A DNA stretch of 57,902 nt from Pseudomonadota bacterium (GTDB lineage Bacteria > Pseudomonadota > Alphaproteobacteria > Acetobacterales > Acetobacteraceae): assembly GCA_021780935.1 (NCBI GenBank), contig JAJXXT010000003.1, positions 1 through 57,902 on the forward strand, in the 5' to 3' direction. The position numbers were made by a program, and so were the translations under genes. The notes under the pieces were generated by a model. The model made no database searches and was not told where the DNA came from. It saw only the letters and a list, made by a program, of their open reading frames with translations. This document shows, one piece after another, positions 1 to 9,500 of the stretch (within the stretch, counting starts at the first letter, position 1; every line of letters starts with the position of its first letter).

Positions 1-281
1 GGCGGGCGGCGCGGCAGCCGGCGCATGCCCGCCCCCCGGTTCGCCACGCGGCGCACCCGGTCCGGCAGCAGGTTCCACGCGAGGGTGCCGGTGAGCGCCA
101 GGATGCCCAGCCCCGCCGGCTCGCGCCCGGTCAGCAGCAGCAGGGCGGCCAGCGAGATGCCGCCCAGGGCGAGGATCCACAGCCCCATGGATTTCAGGGT
201 CACGACATCGGCGCGGGAGAACGCGCCCATCGCCGCGAGCAACCCGCCGAGCGCCAGGGCACCGAGAAGCAGCGCCGTCAC
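1..281 (-). CDS. small multi-pass membrane protein, N-terminal part (possibly DnaJ-type)
   Basis: The minus strand is open from a GTG at 281 to the window edge, about 93 residues, and the C-terminal end is missing. The visible part has a hydrophobic segment right at the N-terminus (TALLLGALALGGLLAAMGAF), a short polar turn (SRADVVTLKS), a second hydrophobic segment, a third weaker one, then a basic stretch with RVRRVANRG. A purine-rich GAGGGACAG precedes the GTG. Two or three membrane segments followed by a basic linker resemble the membrane anchor of alphaproteobacterial inner-membrane DnaJ-domain proteins, but the J domain itself would lie outside the window, so this is only a guess. It is transcribed in the same direction as maeB and lies just downstream of it. 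Confidence 0.5.
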   Translation of the reverse strand, partial: MTALLLGALALGGLLAAMGAFSRADVVTLKSMGLWILALGGISLAALLLLTGREPAGLGILALTGTLAWNLLPDRVRRVANRGAGMRRLPRRP

Positions 282-335
282 GGGAAGCTGTCCCTCACGC
301 CCGCTCCATCACGCCCACGCCACAACACCCGTGCT

Positions 336-2621
336 TCAGCGCGTCGCCCGGTCGAGCACCTGGCCGACCGCCACCGCCGAGACATTGACGATACCGCGCG
401 CCGTGACGCCGGAGGCCAGCACATGCAGCGGCCGGGCCATGCCGAGCAGCAGCGGCCCGACCACCAGCCCGTCGGCTGCCGCCTTGAGCAGGTTGAAGGC
501 GATGTTGGCGGCATCGAGGCTGGGCATGATCAGCAGGTTGGCGGTGCCCTTCAACGGGCTGTCGGGCACCGCGCGGTCGCGGATCGCCTCGGAGAGCGCC
601 GCGTCCGCGTGCATCTCGCCATCGACTTCGAGCCTGGGGTCGCGGGCGCGGATCATCGCCAGCGCCGAGCGCATCTTGCGCGCCGAGGGCGAGTTGGAGG
701 TGCCGAACGAGGAATGCGACAGCAGGGCTGCCTTCGGCACCAGGCCGAAGGCACGCACCATCTCGGCGCCGAGCAGGGTCAGTTCCGTCACCTGCTCGGC
801 GGTGGGATCGACGTTGATATGGGTGTCGCCGATGAACAGCGCGCCGGCCGGCAGGATCAGCGCCGAGAGCGCGTAGATGCGTCCCACCTCCGGCAGGCGC
901 GGGATGATCGGCATCGCCAGCAGCATGTGCCGCCACCAGTCGCCGGAGCCGCCGCAGATCGCCGCATCGACCACGCCCGCATGCAGCAGCATCGCGGCGG
1001 CGACGGTGCCGCGCGCGCGCAGCCGGGGTGCGGCGGCGTCGGGCGGAATACCGCGCCGCCCGGCCAGGCGCTGGTAGTCGGCGATCAGCGGCTCGAAGAC
1101 CGCGGCGTCGGTGACGGGGTCGAGCACGCGCACGTCCTCGCCGATGCGCATGCGCAGGCCCATCTCCCGCGCGCGCGCAGCGATCACGCGGGAGCTACCG
1201 ATCAGCGTCGGGCGGACCAGCCGCTCGTCGAGCAGCGTCTGCACCGCGCGCAGCACACGCTCGTCCTCGCCCTCGGCGTAGGCGATGCGCGGCGGGCTGG
1301 CGCGGGCGCTGCGCGCGCGCTCGAACACCGGGCGCATGAGCTGGCCCGAGCGGAAGACGAAACGTTCGAGGTCGCTGCGATAGGCATCGAAATCGGCGAT
1401 CGGGCGGCGCGCCACGCCAGTGTCCATCGCCGCCTTCGCCACCGCTGGCGCGATTTCCAGAATAAGGCGCGGATCAAACGGTTTCGGAATGATATACTCG
1501 GGCCCGAAGGCGGGAGGCATGCCGCCATAAGCCGCGGCCACGACCTCGGAGGCCTCGACGCGGGCGAGGGCGGCGATCGCCTCCACCGCGGCGATCGCCA
1601 TTTCCTGGTTGATCGCGGTGGCGCCGACATCGAGGGCGCCGCGGAAGATGAAGGGGAAACAGAGGACGTTGTTGACCTGGTTCGGGTAGTCGGTGCGGCC
1701 GGTGGCGACGATCGCGTCCGGCCGGGCAGCGCGGGCGGCGGCGGGGTCGATCTCGGGGTCGGGGTTGGCCAGCGCCAGGATCAGCGGTTTGTCGGCGAGG
1801 CGCGCCAGCCATTCCGGCTTCAGCACGTTGGGCGCCGAGAGGCCCATGAAGATGCCGGCGCCGTCCAGCACGTCGGCGAGGGTGCGCGCGTCGGTCTCGC
1901 GCGCATAGGGCGCCATGCGTGCATCGAGATCGGGTCGACCGCGATGCACCACGCCCTTGATATCGGTGAGGGTCACGTTCTCCGCCCGCAGCCCCATGGC
2001 GACGAGCAGATCGACGCAGGCCATGGCGGCGGCCCCGGCGCCGGAGGTGACGAGGCGCACCTCCTCCAGCTTCTTGCCCTGCACGAGAAGCCCGTTGCGC
2101 ACCGCGGCGGCCACCGTGATCGCGGTGCCGTGCTGGTCGTCGTGAAAGACCGGGATGCGCATCCGCTGGCGCAGCTCCGCCTCGATGGCGAAACATTCCG
2201 GCGCCTTGATGTCCTCAAGGTTGATGGCGCCGAAGGTCGGCTCCAGCGCCGCGACAACGTCGCAGAAACGTGCGGGGTCGGTCGCGTCCACCTCGATATC
2301 GAACACGTCGATGCCGGCGAATTTCTTGAACAGGACGGCCTTGCCCTCCATCACCGGCTTGCTGGCGAGCGGGCCGATGGCGCCGAGGCCCAGCACGGCG
2401 GTGCCGTTGGTGATGACGCCAACAAGATTGCCGCGCGCAGTGTAGTCAAAGGCGGCGTCCGGGTTCTCGGCGATGGCGAGGCAGGGCGCGGCGACGCCCG
2501 GGGAATAGGCGAGGGCCAGGTCGCGCTGGCTTGCCATGCGCTTGGTCGCCTCGATCGCGAGTTTCCCCGGACGCGGCAGGCGGTGATAGTCGAGCGCCGC
2601 CTTGCGGATGTCATCGTCCAT
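336..2621 (-). CDS. maeB: NADP-dependent malic enzyme with phosphotransacetylase-like C-terminal domain
   Basis: Oxidative decarboxylation of malate to pyruvate with NADP reduction, in the cytoplasm. The 761 residues match the usual length of the MaeB hybrid type. The N-terminal malic domain is clear: [10 protein letters not shown] near residue 10, then [37 protein letters not shown] and [10 protein letters not shown] with its metal-binding aspartates. A nucleotide-binding domain follows ([16 protein letters not shown]). From about residue 430 the sequence turns into a phosphotransacetylase-like domain ([17 protein letters not shown]), which in this family is usually regulatory and senses acetyl-CoA rather than catalysing. 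The ATG at 2621 gives the expected short N-terminus. It stands alone, with about 290 bp of gene-free sequence upstream to the tRNA gene. Confidence 0.93.
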   Translation of the reverse strand: MDDDIRKAALDYHRLPRPGKLAIEATKRMASQRDLALAYSPGVAAPCLAIAENPDAAFDYTARGNLVGVITNGTAVLGLGAIGPLASKPVMEGKAVLFKKFAGIDVFDIEVDATDPARFCDVVAALEPTFGAINLEDIKAPECFAIEAELRQRMRIPVFHDDQHGTAITVAAAVRNGLLVQGKKLEEVRLVTSGAGAAAMACVDLLVAMGLRAENVTLTDIKGVVHRGRPDLDARMAPYARETDARTLADVLDGAGIFMGLSAPNVLKPEWLARLADKPLILALANPDPEIDPAAARAARPDAIVATGRTDYPNQVNNVLCFPFIFRGALDVGATAINQEMAIAAVEAIAALARVEASEVVAAAYGGMPPAFGPEYIIPKPFDPRLILEIAPAVAKAAMDTGVARRPIADFDAYRSDLERFVFRSGQLMRPVFERARSARASPPRIAYAEGEDERVLRAVQTLLDERLVRPTLIGSSRVIAARAREMGLRMRIGEDVRVLDPVTDAAVFEPLIADYQRLAGRRGIPPDAAAPRLRARGTVAAAMLLHAGVVDAAICGGSGDWWRHMLLAMPIIPRLPEVGRIYALSALILPAGALFIGDTHINVDPTAEQVTELTLLGAEMVRAFGLVPKAALLSHSSFGTSNSPSARKMRSALAMIRARDPRLEVDGEMHADAALSEAIRDRAVPDSPLKGTANLLIMPSLDAANIAFNLLKAAADGLVVGPLLLGMARPLHVLASGVTARGIVNVSAVAVGQVLDRATR

Positions 2622-2909
2622 GCCAATCTCCCCCCAATCCCCGCCATAGGGCCGACATCGCGACCTTGGTCACGCCTCCGGCGCGCCACGGCCGCCACTC
2701 CGGCAGCGACATCCGATCAGGCGCGATCGTTTGATCGGGTGAAGTTGCGCGCCATAACAAGGGGCTGGAGCGATATCCGTGAGCCAAAGCGACCCACGAG
2801 CGCTCTAGCACAGGTGGAGCGTGTGTTGCATATCCGGTCCCAAGTGCGCCTTGGCGGCTCACCGCTTCGCCCTGGTCATCACGGGCGCGGATCAGCAGGA
2901 ACAAGATAA

Positions 2910-2995
2910 TGGTGCGGTCGAGAAGACTCGAACTTCCACAGGGTTTCCCCCACAAGCACCTCAAGCTTGCGCGTCTACCATTCCGCCACGACCGC
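2910..2995 (-). tRNA. tRNA-Leu (anticodon GAG)
   Basis: Read on the minus strand, the acceptor strands GCGGTCG and CGACCGC pair over 7 bp. They are followed by discriminator A and a genomically encoded CCA (2910-2912). The D arm has GCG/CGC around GAATGGTAGA. The anticodon stem CAAGC/GCTTG holds the loop TTGAGGT, giving anticodon GAG (reads CUC/CUU). A long variable arm with GGG/CCC pairing and a T loop of TTCGAGT complete a class II leucine tRNA of 86 nt including CCA. Confidence 0.93.
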
Positions 2996-3018
2996 ACGCG
3001 GCGCGGGGCGTATAGCCG

Positions 3019-3744
3019 ATGACGCCAGCCTCTTCAACGCTACCCCGGCGCATGCCGGTGGAATGGCTGCAAACCCCCGGGTTCGTGCCCTACGAGGCGG
3101 CGGAGGCGGCAATGCGCGAGCACGCGGCGGCGATCCGCGAGCATGGCGCGGCGGAGCGCGTCTGGTTGGTGGAGCACGCGGCGCTGTACACTGCCGGCAC
3201 TTCCGCCCTGCCCGACGAGCTGATCGAGCCGAACCGCTTTCCCACATTTCAGACCGGGCGTGGCGGGCACTGGACCTATCACGGGCCGGGGCAGCGCGTC
3301 GCCTATGTCATGCTCGATCTAACGCGCTCGCACGGCCGGGTGCGGGCGCGCGACGTGCGGGCCTATGTCTGCGGACTGGAGGATTGGCTGATCGCCGCCC
3401 TCGCGCGGCTCGGCGTCGCCGGCGAGCGGCGGACGGGGCGGGTCGGCATCTGGGTCGCCGACCCCGTGACCGGTGCCGAGAACAAGATCGCGGCGATCGG
3501 CGTGCGGGTCTCGCGCTGGGTGAGCTGGCATGGGGTGGCGCTGAACGTGGCACCCGATCTCGGCCATTTCGCCGGGATCATTCCCTGCGGCATCAGCGAG
3601 CACGGCGTAACCAGCCTCGCGGCGCTGGGCCGCCCGGCGACGATGGCTGTGGCCGACGCGGCCTTACGCGCCGCCTGGAGCGAGATCTTCGAGACGGACA
3701 TGCCGGCCGGCCGGGCGACGTGCGGACCCCGGCATGCGGCCTGA
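3019..3744 (+). CDS. lipB: octanoyl-[acyl carrier protein]:protein N-octanoyltransferase
   Basis: Transfers the octanoyl group from acyl carrier protein to lipoyl domains, the first step of endogenous lipoate synthesis, in the cytoplasm. The 241 residues show the LipB signatures: [12 protein letters not shown] at 81-92, the conserved lysine in [10 protein letters not shown] (K156), HGVALNV at 171-177, and the acyl-thioester cysteine C190 in [13 protein letters not shown]. An alternative start is the ATG at 3052 (MPVEWLQ); neither start has a convincing Shine-Dalgarno sequence, so the first 11 residues are uncertain. The next gene starts inside its 3' end (11-bp overlap), which suggests co-transcription. 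Confidence 0.93.
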   Translation: MTPASSTLPRRMPVEWLQTPGFVPYEAAEAAMREHAAAIREHGAAERVWLVEHAALYTAGTSALPDELIEPNRFPTFQTGRGGHWTYHGPGQRVAYVMLDLTRSHGRVRARDVRAYVCGLEDWLIAALARLGVAGERRTGRVGIWVADPVTGAENKIAAIGVRVSRWVSWHGVALNVAPDLGHFAGIIPCGISEHGVTSLAALGRPATMAVADAALRAAWSEIFETDMPAGRATCGPRHAA

Positions 3745-4798
3745 GGCCGGCGGATCACGGAGCACGGCCGAACGCGCGCCGGGCCAACGTAGCTGGCTCA
3801 TCGGCCTGTCCCTGCTGGTCTGGTGGATCGGCGGCTACGGGCTGGTGGCCTATGGCGTCGTCACGGATCGCGGTCCTTTCGCTTTCCTGCTCGACGCGCA
3901 GCGCGCGGTGCTCGGCGCCTCCAACATGGCGGCTGGCGCGCTGCTCGGGGCATGCCTGATTTTCCTGGGCCCGGTTTGGCTGGCGCGGCTCTTGCTGCGC
4001 CTCTGGCCGGAGAGCCGGTTTCTCCAGGGCTTCCACGGCACCTTGCGCCAGAGCATGGCATCGCGCGCCGAGATCGCGGCGAAAGGGGCGGCAAGCTGGG
4101 CCACCATGGACCGGGCGGCGCGGCTGGCGGCGCTGCGGCGGCGGCGCCGCGGCGCGCTGCTCACCGCCGTGACCATACTGGCTGCGACCGCGGCCCTCGC
4201 GACCTATCTGCGAGTCACCACGAACGCCGATGCCGGGCGTCCACTGACCCCGGTCGTGCTGACAGCCGGCCAGCCGATCGATCTGCACGGAGCCAGCCCC
4301 TGGGTGCACGTGACCGGCGCGATCCCCCTGCGCGGCGCCGTGGTTCAGCGCGACTACGCGATCCGCGGCGTTCGGCACCGCGATTTCTACACGCCCCTGG
4401 TGCCACGAGGCTGGCATCGTGGCGAGCGCATCGAGCTGCTGGAGAAGGACCGGAGCTTTCCCGATGATCAGGGTCCCCGCGCCGCCGCCGATCCATCGGG
4501 ACCAATCGAGGGTCGGCTCAGCGCGGGAGGTCCGCGCCCCGACATTGCCGCGCTGTTCCGCGAACACAACATTCCGGTCGGCGACTGGACGGCGGTGCTG
4601 ACCCGCCAGCGCCTGCACGGCAGGATCCCGGGCGAGGCCGCGTTTCTCAACGACACGATCTGGATCATGGGCGGCTTCCTCACGTTGCTGGCGTTGCTGA
4701 TAGCCGCAAGCGTGCAATGGCACCTGGTCAAACTACGGCGATCGGGCAGCCCCTCGGCCGGCCGTCGCGATAACCCCCGACCGGACGGCATCGTCTGA
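3734..4798 (+). CDS. membrane protein of unknown function
   Basis: A 354-residue protein I do not recognise. Visible features are two N-terminal membrane segments (about residues 20-45, [16 protein letters not shown], and 60-85), a basic amphipathic stretch with an RRRRR run near 135, a third segment ([19 protein letters not shown]) and a long soluble region of about 150 residues. Within it [21 protein letters not shown] is followed by a proline/glycine-rich stretch. A final membrane segment ([19 protein letters not shown]) and a short basic tail end the protein. This places a medium-sized domain, probably periplasmic, between membrane segments three and four. It overlaps lipB by 11 bp and is convergent with acylphosphatase. 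Confidence 0.7.
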   Translation: MRPEAGGSRSTAERAPGQRSWLIGLSLLVWWIGGYGLVAYGVVTDRGPFAFLLDAQRAVLGASNMAAGALLGACLIFLGPVWLARLLLRLWPESRFLQGFHGTLRQSMASRAEIAAKGAASWATMDRAARLAALRRRRRGALLTAVTILAATAALATYLRVTTNADAGRPLTPVVLTAGQPIDLHGASPWVHVTGAIPLRGAVVQRDYAIRGVRHRDFYTPLVPRGWHRGERIELLEKDRSFPDDQGPRAAADPSGPIEGRLSAGGPRPDIAALFREHNIPVGDWTAVLTRQRLHGRIPGEAAFLNDTIWIMGGFLTLLALLIAASVQWHLVKLRRSGSPSAGRRDNPRPDGIV

Positions 4799-4879
4799 TC
4801 CCCGACGATGGCCGGCTCGGACGATTTGCCGAAAACTGGTGCGAGCCATGTGCGTGCGCCGCCCGGAACGGGCATCGCC

Positions 4880-5152
4880 CTACAGCGTCGCGCGAACGCG
4901 AAAACCGGGGCTGCCGGGCGGATCGGCCTGGACCTCCTTGATCGCATCGACCCGCGCCAGCCGCGGGCCGCGGCGGCAGGCACGCAGCAGCTCCTCGACC
5001 GCGTCTTCCTCCCCGTCCACGAGCGCCTCCACGGTGCCGTCCGTGCGGTTACGCACCCAGCCCGCAATGCCCAGGCGCTCCGCCTCCGCCACCATCCACG
5101 CCCGATAGCCCACGCCCTGGACACGACCGGAAATGAGCAACCGGCGGACCAT
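4880..5152 (-). CDS. acyP: acylphosphatase
   Basis: Hydrolyses the carboxyl-phosphate bond of acyl phosphates. The 90-residue size is normal for the family. The signature GRVQGVGYR at 9-17 carries the phosphate-binding arginine R17, and GWVRNRTDGTVE supplies the catalytic asparagine N35. The ATG at 5152 shares one base with the TGA of the upstream ATP12-family gene (TGATG), a typical translational coupling arrangement, which also fixes the start. It is the last gene of a minus-strand run that begins at rarA. Confidence 0.93.
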   Translation of the reverse strand: MVRRLLISGRVQGVGYRAWMVAEAERLGIAGWVRNRTDGTVEALVDGEEDAVEELLRACRRGPRLARVDAIKEVQADPPGSPGFRVRATL

Positions 5153-5847
5153 CAGCCGCGCACGAGGACCAGCAGGCGCGCCGCGCTCTCGACCTCCACG
5201 AGGATGCGGGCGCGGCGCGCGGCCGCATCCGCATCGGTGCCCCACCGCCGTTCCTGGAACGTCTCGTCGAGGCTCGCCAGCCGGTGCGCAGCGGCGGCAT
5301 CGAGCACGCCCGCGGTGACGGCAAGGCCAAGCACCAGGCTGCCCAGCGCCGGCACCAGCACGCCAAGCGCGCCGAGACCCCAGGCGTCATGCGCGGCGAC
5401 GGCCGCCGTCAGCGCCGCGACCGCCGCCCGCGGCTGGATGATCGGGGTCACGCCCTCGGTGACCACGAGCCGCGCGCCATACGTCTCGGCGGCCCAGTCG
5501 AGCCAGGGGTCCCACTCGGCGGACTGCACGGCGACCAGCGCGTCGGGGTGCGCCGCGCGATACGACAGGAGGTCGGTCTCGGCCCAGCGGGCGAGCTCGC
5601 GCGCCACCGGTTCGGGGTTGGGTTCGATGCGCTCCCGCACCGTGCCGGCGAGACGCGTCAGCGGTAGTTGCGCGACCTGGACGTCGCCCTCCACCTGTCC
5701 CCATTCCGCAACCAGCGTGTCAGCCAGCGCGCGGACGGGTACCGTCAGGATGGTTCCGCCGGGCAGGCGCATCGGCTTGCCGTCGAGCGCCACCTGCCAG
5801 CCGGCATCGGTGGCAACGGCCTCCACGTGCTTCCAGAAGCGCTTCAC
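5152..5847 (-). CDS. ATP12 family F1-ATPase assembly chaperone
   Basis: ATP12 proteins bind the alpha subunit of F1-ATPase during assembly; the family is typical of alphaproteobacteria and mitochondria. The likely start is the GTG at 5847, giving 231 residues beginning VKRFWKHVEAV. It overlaps the TGA of the asmA-like gene upstream (GTGA), so translation is probably coupled. Family features are VALDGKPMRLPGG near residue 20, the conserved PLTRLAGTVRER block, and the WAETDLLSYRA stretch followed by EWDPWLDW. The open frame continues upstream, but that extension overlaps asmA entirely and is arginine-rich out-of-frame sequence, so I reject it. Confidence 0.87.
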   Translation of the reverse strand: MKRFWKHVEAVATDAGWQVALDGKPMRLPGGTILTVPVRALADTLVAEWGQVEGDVQVAQLPLTRLAGTVRERIEPNPEPVARELARWAETDLLSYRAAHPDALVAVQSAEWDPWLDWAAETYGARLVVTEGVTPIIQPRAAVAALTAAVAAHDAWGLGALGVLVPALGSLVLGLAVTAGVLDAAAAHRLASLDETFQERRWGTDADAAARRARILVEVESAARLLVLVRG

Positions 5848-8441
5848 GGGATCAGCTTCTGCAGCAGTTTGCCGGCGGTGCCCCCGATGCCGCTGGGCAC
5901 GCCCTGAACACCTTGCCGCAGCCCGTTGACCACTCCAGGCGAGCCACCACCCGAAAGTGGCGGCGCCGCGGCGCCGGGCAGGCCGAAACGCGCCTCGGCA
6001 AGCGCCGTGGTGCACGGATCGATGGCCGCCTGCGCGCCGGGCGCAGCACCGGGACTCGCGCCGAACAGAGCCTGGCCAACGGCGCCCGCAATACCGTTCA
6101 CGTTGCCGAGCGGCGAGCCGGCCATCGAGGCCAGGCCGGCGATCGCGGCACCGCCATCGGGGCTGGCCTTCGGCGCCAGGATCGGGCCGGTCACGGAAAC
6201 CGGCACGCCGAGCCCGGGGCCGGAAAGCCGCAGCGTCGGGCGCAGCAGCAGCGCCAGCGTCTCCGGGCCCAGCAGCACGCTGCCGCCGCCCGCGACGTCA
6301 AAACCCGGACCGTCGATCAGCAGCGGCGCCACCTTGGCCACGCCGTGCGCGATGTCGAGCCGCACCGCGAGGCAGCGCAGCGGTGTGAGATTGCCGGCGA
6401 ACGGACCGCCCGCCAGATGCAGCGTGCTGTTCAGCGCGGGGCCGAGGATGCGGCTGTCGAAGCTGCCGCCGGCCATGGCGAGCCCGACCGTGCCACCGAG
6501 CGCGCTGGCGACCGCATGCGCGGAATTCCCGCTGCCCGCGACATCCACGTGCAACTGCGCCGTGCCGTCCACCAGCGGCGCGATGCCGAGAAAACCGAGC
6601 AGTCTGGCGGTGGCGAGGGACGGGCCGGTGAGCTTCAACGCGACCTTCGGCACGGCCGTCCGCGCGTCGAGCCCGAACGCGAAGGTCACGCGCCCGCCCG
6701 GCAGATCCGCTACCCCGTCCGCGAGATCGAGATTGCCGCCGCGCAGCGTTGCATGCGTGGCGAAGGAGGCGATCGTGCCGCCTGCGGTGACGATGTTTGT
6801 CCCTTGCAACCGCAGGTTGAGATCGGCCGCATGCAGCGGTGCCAGCACGAACGGTGCGCTGGAGAAAATATGCGGCAGTCCCTGCGGCGGCGGTGGTGGC
6901 GCCGGCGGCATCTGGCCGGGCGGCGGGGCGGAAAGAATCGCCATCAGCTTTTCGAGCTCAAGCCGCGGCAAGGCGAGGTTGCCGGTGATGCGCGGATGCG
7001 CACCCGGCACCACCACGAGATTGCCGCCGAGGGCCATCTCCGGCATCGCCAGAGACAGTCCCTGCACGGCGATCGCGCCCGCGCCGGCCCCGGCTGACGC
7101 ATCCCGCAGATGGGCGGCAAAGGCCACGTCGCGCAGCGCCGGCACATTGCGAAGAGCGAGCGCCGACAGGGCGGAAAGATCGGGGATGCGGGCGGCAAGG
7201 GCCACGTCCGTGCCGCGCAGATGCGCGGGATCCGCGATCGCGCCCTTGGCCGTGAGCTTCGCGCCGGCGGCCTCGATATCGATGTCGATCGGGAATGGCT
7301 GGGGCTTGCCGGTGATATCGCCCATCAGCGTCGCCGGCGCGCCGAGATTGGCCGCGATCGAGAGCGGCTGGCCACCCAGCGAACCCTGGATCGCGGCATG
7401 GATCGGCTGGTTCGCCGCGGCGGCGTCGATATTGGCCTCCGAAATGGTCACGCCGGGCAACAGCGGCGACAGATCCGAACGCCCGAGCCGCAGCGACAGC
7501 GACTTGACCGAGGGAACCAGCCCGCCATTGTCGGCGATGGTGGCGTTGAGCGTCAGGTCGCGCAGCGCGGGCAGCTTCACCGGCGACAGCGACGCGAGGT
7601 CCGCCATGTTGACGATGTCGGCACGCACCCGCAGCGCGTAGCCGGCGAGCGTCCGCGGATCGGCGATGGTGCCGGACAGCGTGATCCGCGCGCCCGGCGT
7701 GGTGGCCCGCAGATCCACCGGCCAGGGCTTGCCGTGGTCGCCGAACAGGCGCTCCAGTGGGCCGATCTGGCCGGTGAGCGTCATCGTGGTGCCGGCCCCG
7801 GTGACCTCGGCGTCCACCATCACCGAGGAGGTGAGCGAGCCGGCGGTGAGCGACACGTGTGGCAGCGAGACGACGGTGGTGCGGCCGGTTGGCCCGTCAT
7901 GCCAGGTGATCAGCCCATCCTTGACGTGCAGGGTCTGGATCGAGAACGGCGGGTGCGAGGACGCCTTGCTGCCTCCCGGCGGAGCGGGCTTGGCCGGAGC
8001 GGCCGGCCCGGCCGTGGCGAGCTGCCAGTTGCCGTTCCCCTGCTTGTCGGTCTCCAGCAACAGATCGGGATGGTCGAGCACCAGCCGAGTGATCGTCACC
8101 CGACCCGACATCAGGGCACTCCAGCCGATATCCGCCTCGATCGAGCGAACGGTGAGCATTTGCGGTCGCGTGCCGCCCTTCGCGTTGGCGAAGGCGACGC
8201 CGGAAACCGCGATCGTGGGCCGGGTGTAGGAGACGATCCTGATCGGCCCCGACAGCGTGAGCGCCCGGCCGGTGGCGCGCTGCACGGCGGCCTCGATCTC
8301 CGGCTTGTACGCGTTGGGGTCGATGAGTTGGGTCGCCGCGACGGCGGCGAGGACCAGGACCGCCACCACGCCCAGCACCACATAGGCGATGATGCGCAGG
8401 GGCGAACGGCGGGAGCGGCGGGAGATGCGACGGACGGGCAT
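5844..8441 (-). CDS. AsmA family protein (inner-membrane anchored, periplasmic)
   Basis: About 865 residues from the ATG at 8441. A very basic start (MPVRRISRRSRRSPLR) is followed by one membrane segment (IIAYVVLGVVAVLVLAAVAA) and then a long region that should be periplasmic. The AsmA signature follows the anchor: LIDPNAYKPEIEAAVQRATGRALTLSG. The C-terminal third has the AsmA repeat-like domain (LDARTAVPKVALKLTGPSLATARLL and GGSFDSRILGPALNSTLHLAGG). AsmA-like proteins are long beta-rich lipid-bridge candidates in envelope homeostasis. A proline run (PPPPPQG) near the middle may be a linker. An upstream ATG at 8513 would add 24 residues; the later start is preferred because it puts the basic cap directly before the anchor. 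It ends overlapping the ATP12 start. Confidence 0.87.
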   Translation of the reverse strand: MPVRRISRRSRRSPLRIIAYVVLGVVAVLVLAAVAATQLIDPNAYKPEIEAAVQRATGRALTLSGPIRIVSYTRPTIAVSGVAFANAKGGTRPQMLTVRSIEADIGWSALMSGRVTITRLVLDHPDLLLETDKQGNGNWQLATAGPAAPAKPAPPGGSKASSHPPFSIQTLHVKDGLITWHDGPTGRTTVVSLPHVSLTAGSLTSSVMVDAEVTGAGTTMTLTGQIGPLERLFGDHGKPWPVDLRATTPGARITLSGTIADPRTLAGYALRVRADIVNMADLASLSPVKLPALRDLTLNATIADNGGLVPSVKSLSLRLGRSDLSPLLPGVTISEANIDAAAANQPIHAAIQGSLGGQPLSIAANLGAPATLMGDITGKPQPFPIDIDIEAAGAKLTAKGAIADPAHLRGTDVALAARIPDLSALSALALRNVPALRDVAFAAHLRDASAGAGAGAIAVQGLSLAMPEMALGGNLVVVPGAHPRITGNLALPRLELEKLMAILSAPPPGQMPPAPPPPPQGLPHIFSSAPFVLAPLHAADLNLRLQGTNIVTAGGTIASFATHATLRGGNLDLADGVADLPGGRVTFAFGLDARTAVPKVALKLTGPSLATARLLGFLGIAPLVDGTAQLHVDVAGSGNSAHAVASALGGTVGLAMAGGSFDSRILGPALNSTLHLAGGPFAGNLTPLRCLAVRLDIAHGVAKVAPLLIDGPGFDVAGGGSVLLGPETLALLLRPTLRLSGPGLGVPVSVTGPILAPKASPDGGAAIAGLASMAGSPLGNVNGIAGAVGQALFGASPGAAPGAQAAIDPCTTALAEARFGLPGAAAPPLSGGGSPGVVNGLRQGVQGVPSGIGGTAGKLLQKLIP

Positions 8442-8540
8442 GGCCAAAGCTACCAAGCTGGCGGCCCGCTCGCCAGTTCTCCGGATACGGGTTCTTCTGA
8501 CCCTGGTGACCACCGGCCGGTCTTGAAACGCCTGGCCCGC

Positions 8541-9500
8541 CTATCCGCGGCGTGGTTTTGCCGGTGCCACGACGTCAAAGCCCAGCCTGCGGAACGTGGC
8601 CTGCATATGCACCGGCAGCGGCGCCTCCACCACGAGCGAACCACCCGCCGGATGCGGCAGAACGATCCGCCGCGCGAGCAGGTGCAGGCCCGCCGCGAAC
8701 CCCTCCAGCGCCGGCGCGCCATAGGGCTCATCGCCCAGGATCGGCGCGCCGAGCACGGTGCAGTGCACCCGCAGCTGATGCGTCCGGCCGGTGAGCGGGG
8801 ACAGCTCCAGCCAGGCGAGCTTGCGCCCGGCATGGTCGAGCGTGCGGTAGTCGGTGATGGCACGCGCAGCCTCCGCCTCACCGGGCTCGGCGACCGCCAC
8901 GCGGTCGGCCCGCGCGCCGGCGCGGCGGACCAGCGGTGCCTCGATGCGCCCTTCGACCGGCACCGGACGGCCGACTACGACGGCCCAGTAGATTTTCTGG
9001 ACAGCACGGCCACGGAAGGCGGCGGCGAGGCGGGCGGCCACCGCCGCCGAGCGGGCCAGCACCAGCACCCCCGACGTTTCGCGATCGAGACGATGAACCA
9101 GACGCGGGCGTTCCTCGTGCCCGAAGCGCAGCGCATCGAGCTGGCCATCGAGATGGCGCATGATGCCGGGCCCGCCCTGTGTGGGCAGGCCGGCGGGCTT
9201 GTCCAGCACCATGATGTGGTCGTCGCGATAGAGGATGAGGCGTTCGAGCTCCGCGGCAAGCTGGGCGTCCGGCGCCGGGCGCGCCGGCTGCAACGCCGGC
9301 GCCGTGGGCGGCAGGCGCACGCTCTGGCCGGCGGCGAGCCGGTCCGATGCCTCGGCGCGGCGGCCGTCGACACGAATCTGGCCGGTCCGGCAGAGGCGCT
9401 GGATCGCGACCTGCGGCAGGCCCGGGCGCTTGCGGCGAACAAACCGGTCGAGGCGGATATCGGCCTCGTCCACGCCGACGGCAATTGTCTCGACCGTCAT
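8541..9500 (-). CDS. RluA-family 23S rRNA pseudouridine synthase
   Basis: Isomerises uridine to pseudouridine in RNA. The 319 residues contain an N-terminal S4 RNA-binding domain (about residues 13-65, DIRLDRFVRRKRPGLPQVAIQ) and the RluA catalytic motif HRLDRETSG at 136-144, with D139 the catalytic aspartate. DDHIMVLDKPAGLPTQGG precedes it and LSPLTGRTHQLRVH follows. The S4 domain suggests an RluC/RluD-type substrate, but the exact uridine cannot be assigned. Its ATG overlaps the TGA of rarA by 4 bp (9497-9500). Confidence 0.92.
   Translation of the reverse strand: MTVETIAVGVDEADIRLDRFVRRKRPGLPQVAIQRLCRTGQIRVDGRRAEASDRLAAGQSVRLPPTAPALQPARPAPDAQLAAELERLILYRDDHIMVLDKPAGLPTQGGPGIMRHLDGQLDALRFGHEERPRLVHRLDRETSGVLVLARSAAVAARLAAAFRGRAVQKIYWAVVVGRPVPVEGRIEAPLVRRAGARADRVAVAEPGEAEAARAITDYRTLDHAGRKLAWLELSPLTGRTHQLRVHCTVLGAPILGDEPYGAPALEGFAAGLHLLARRIVLPHPAGGSLVVEAPLPVHMQATFRRLGFDVVAPAKPRRG

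Noticed and set aside
423..2909. Open frame of 828 residues on the plus strand opposite maeB.
   Set aside because: It is a histidine/arginine-rich antisense shadow of a clear malic enzyme; high-GC codon bias keeps the opposite frame open.
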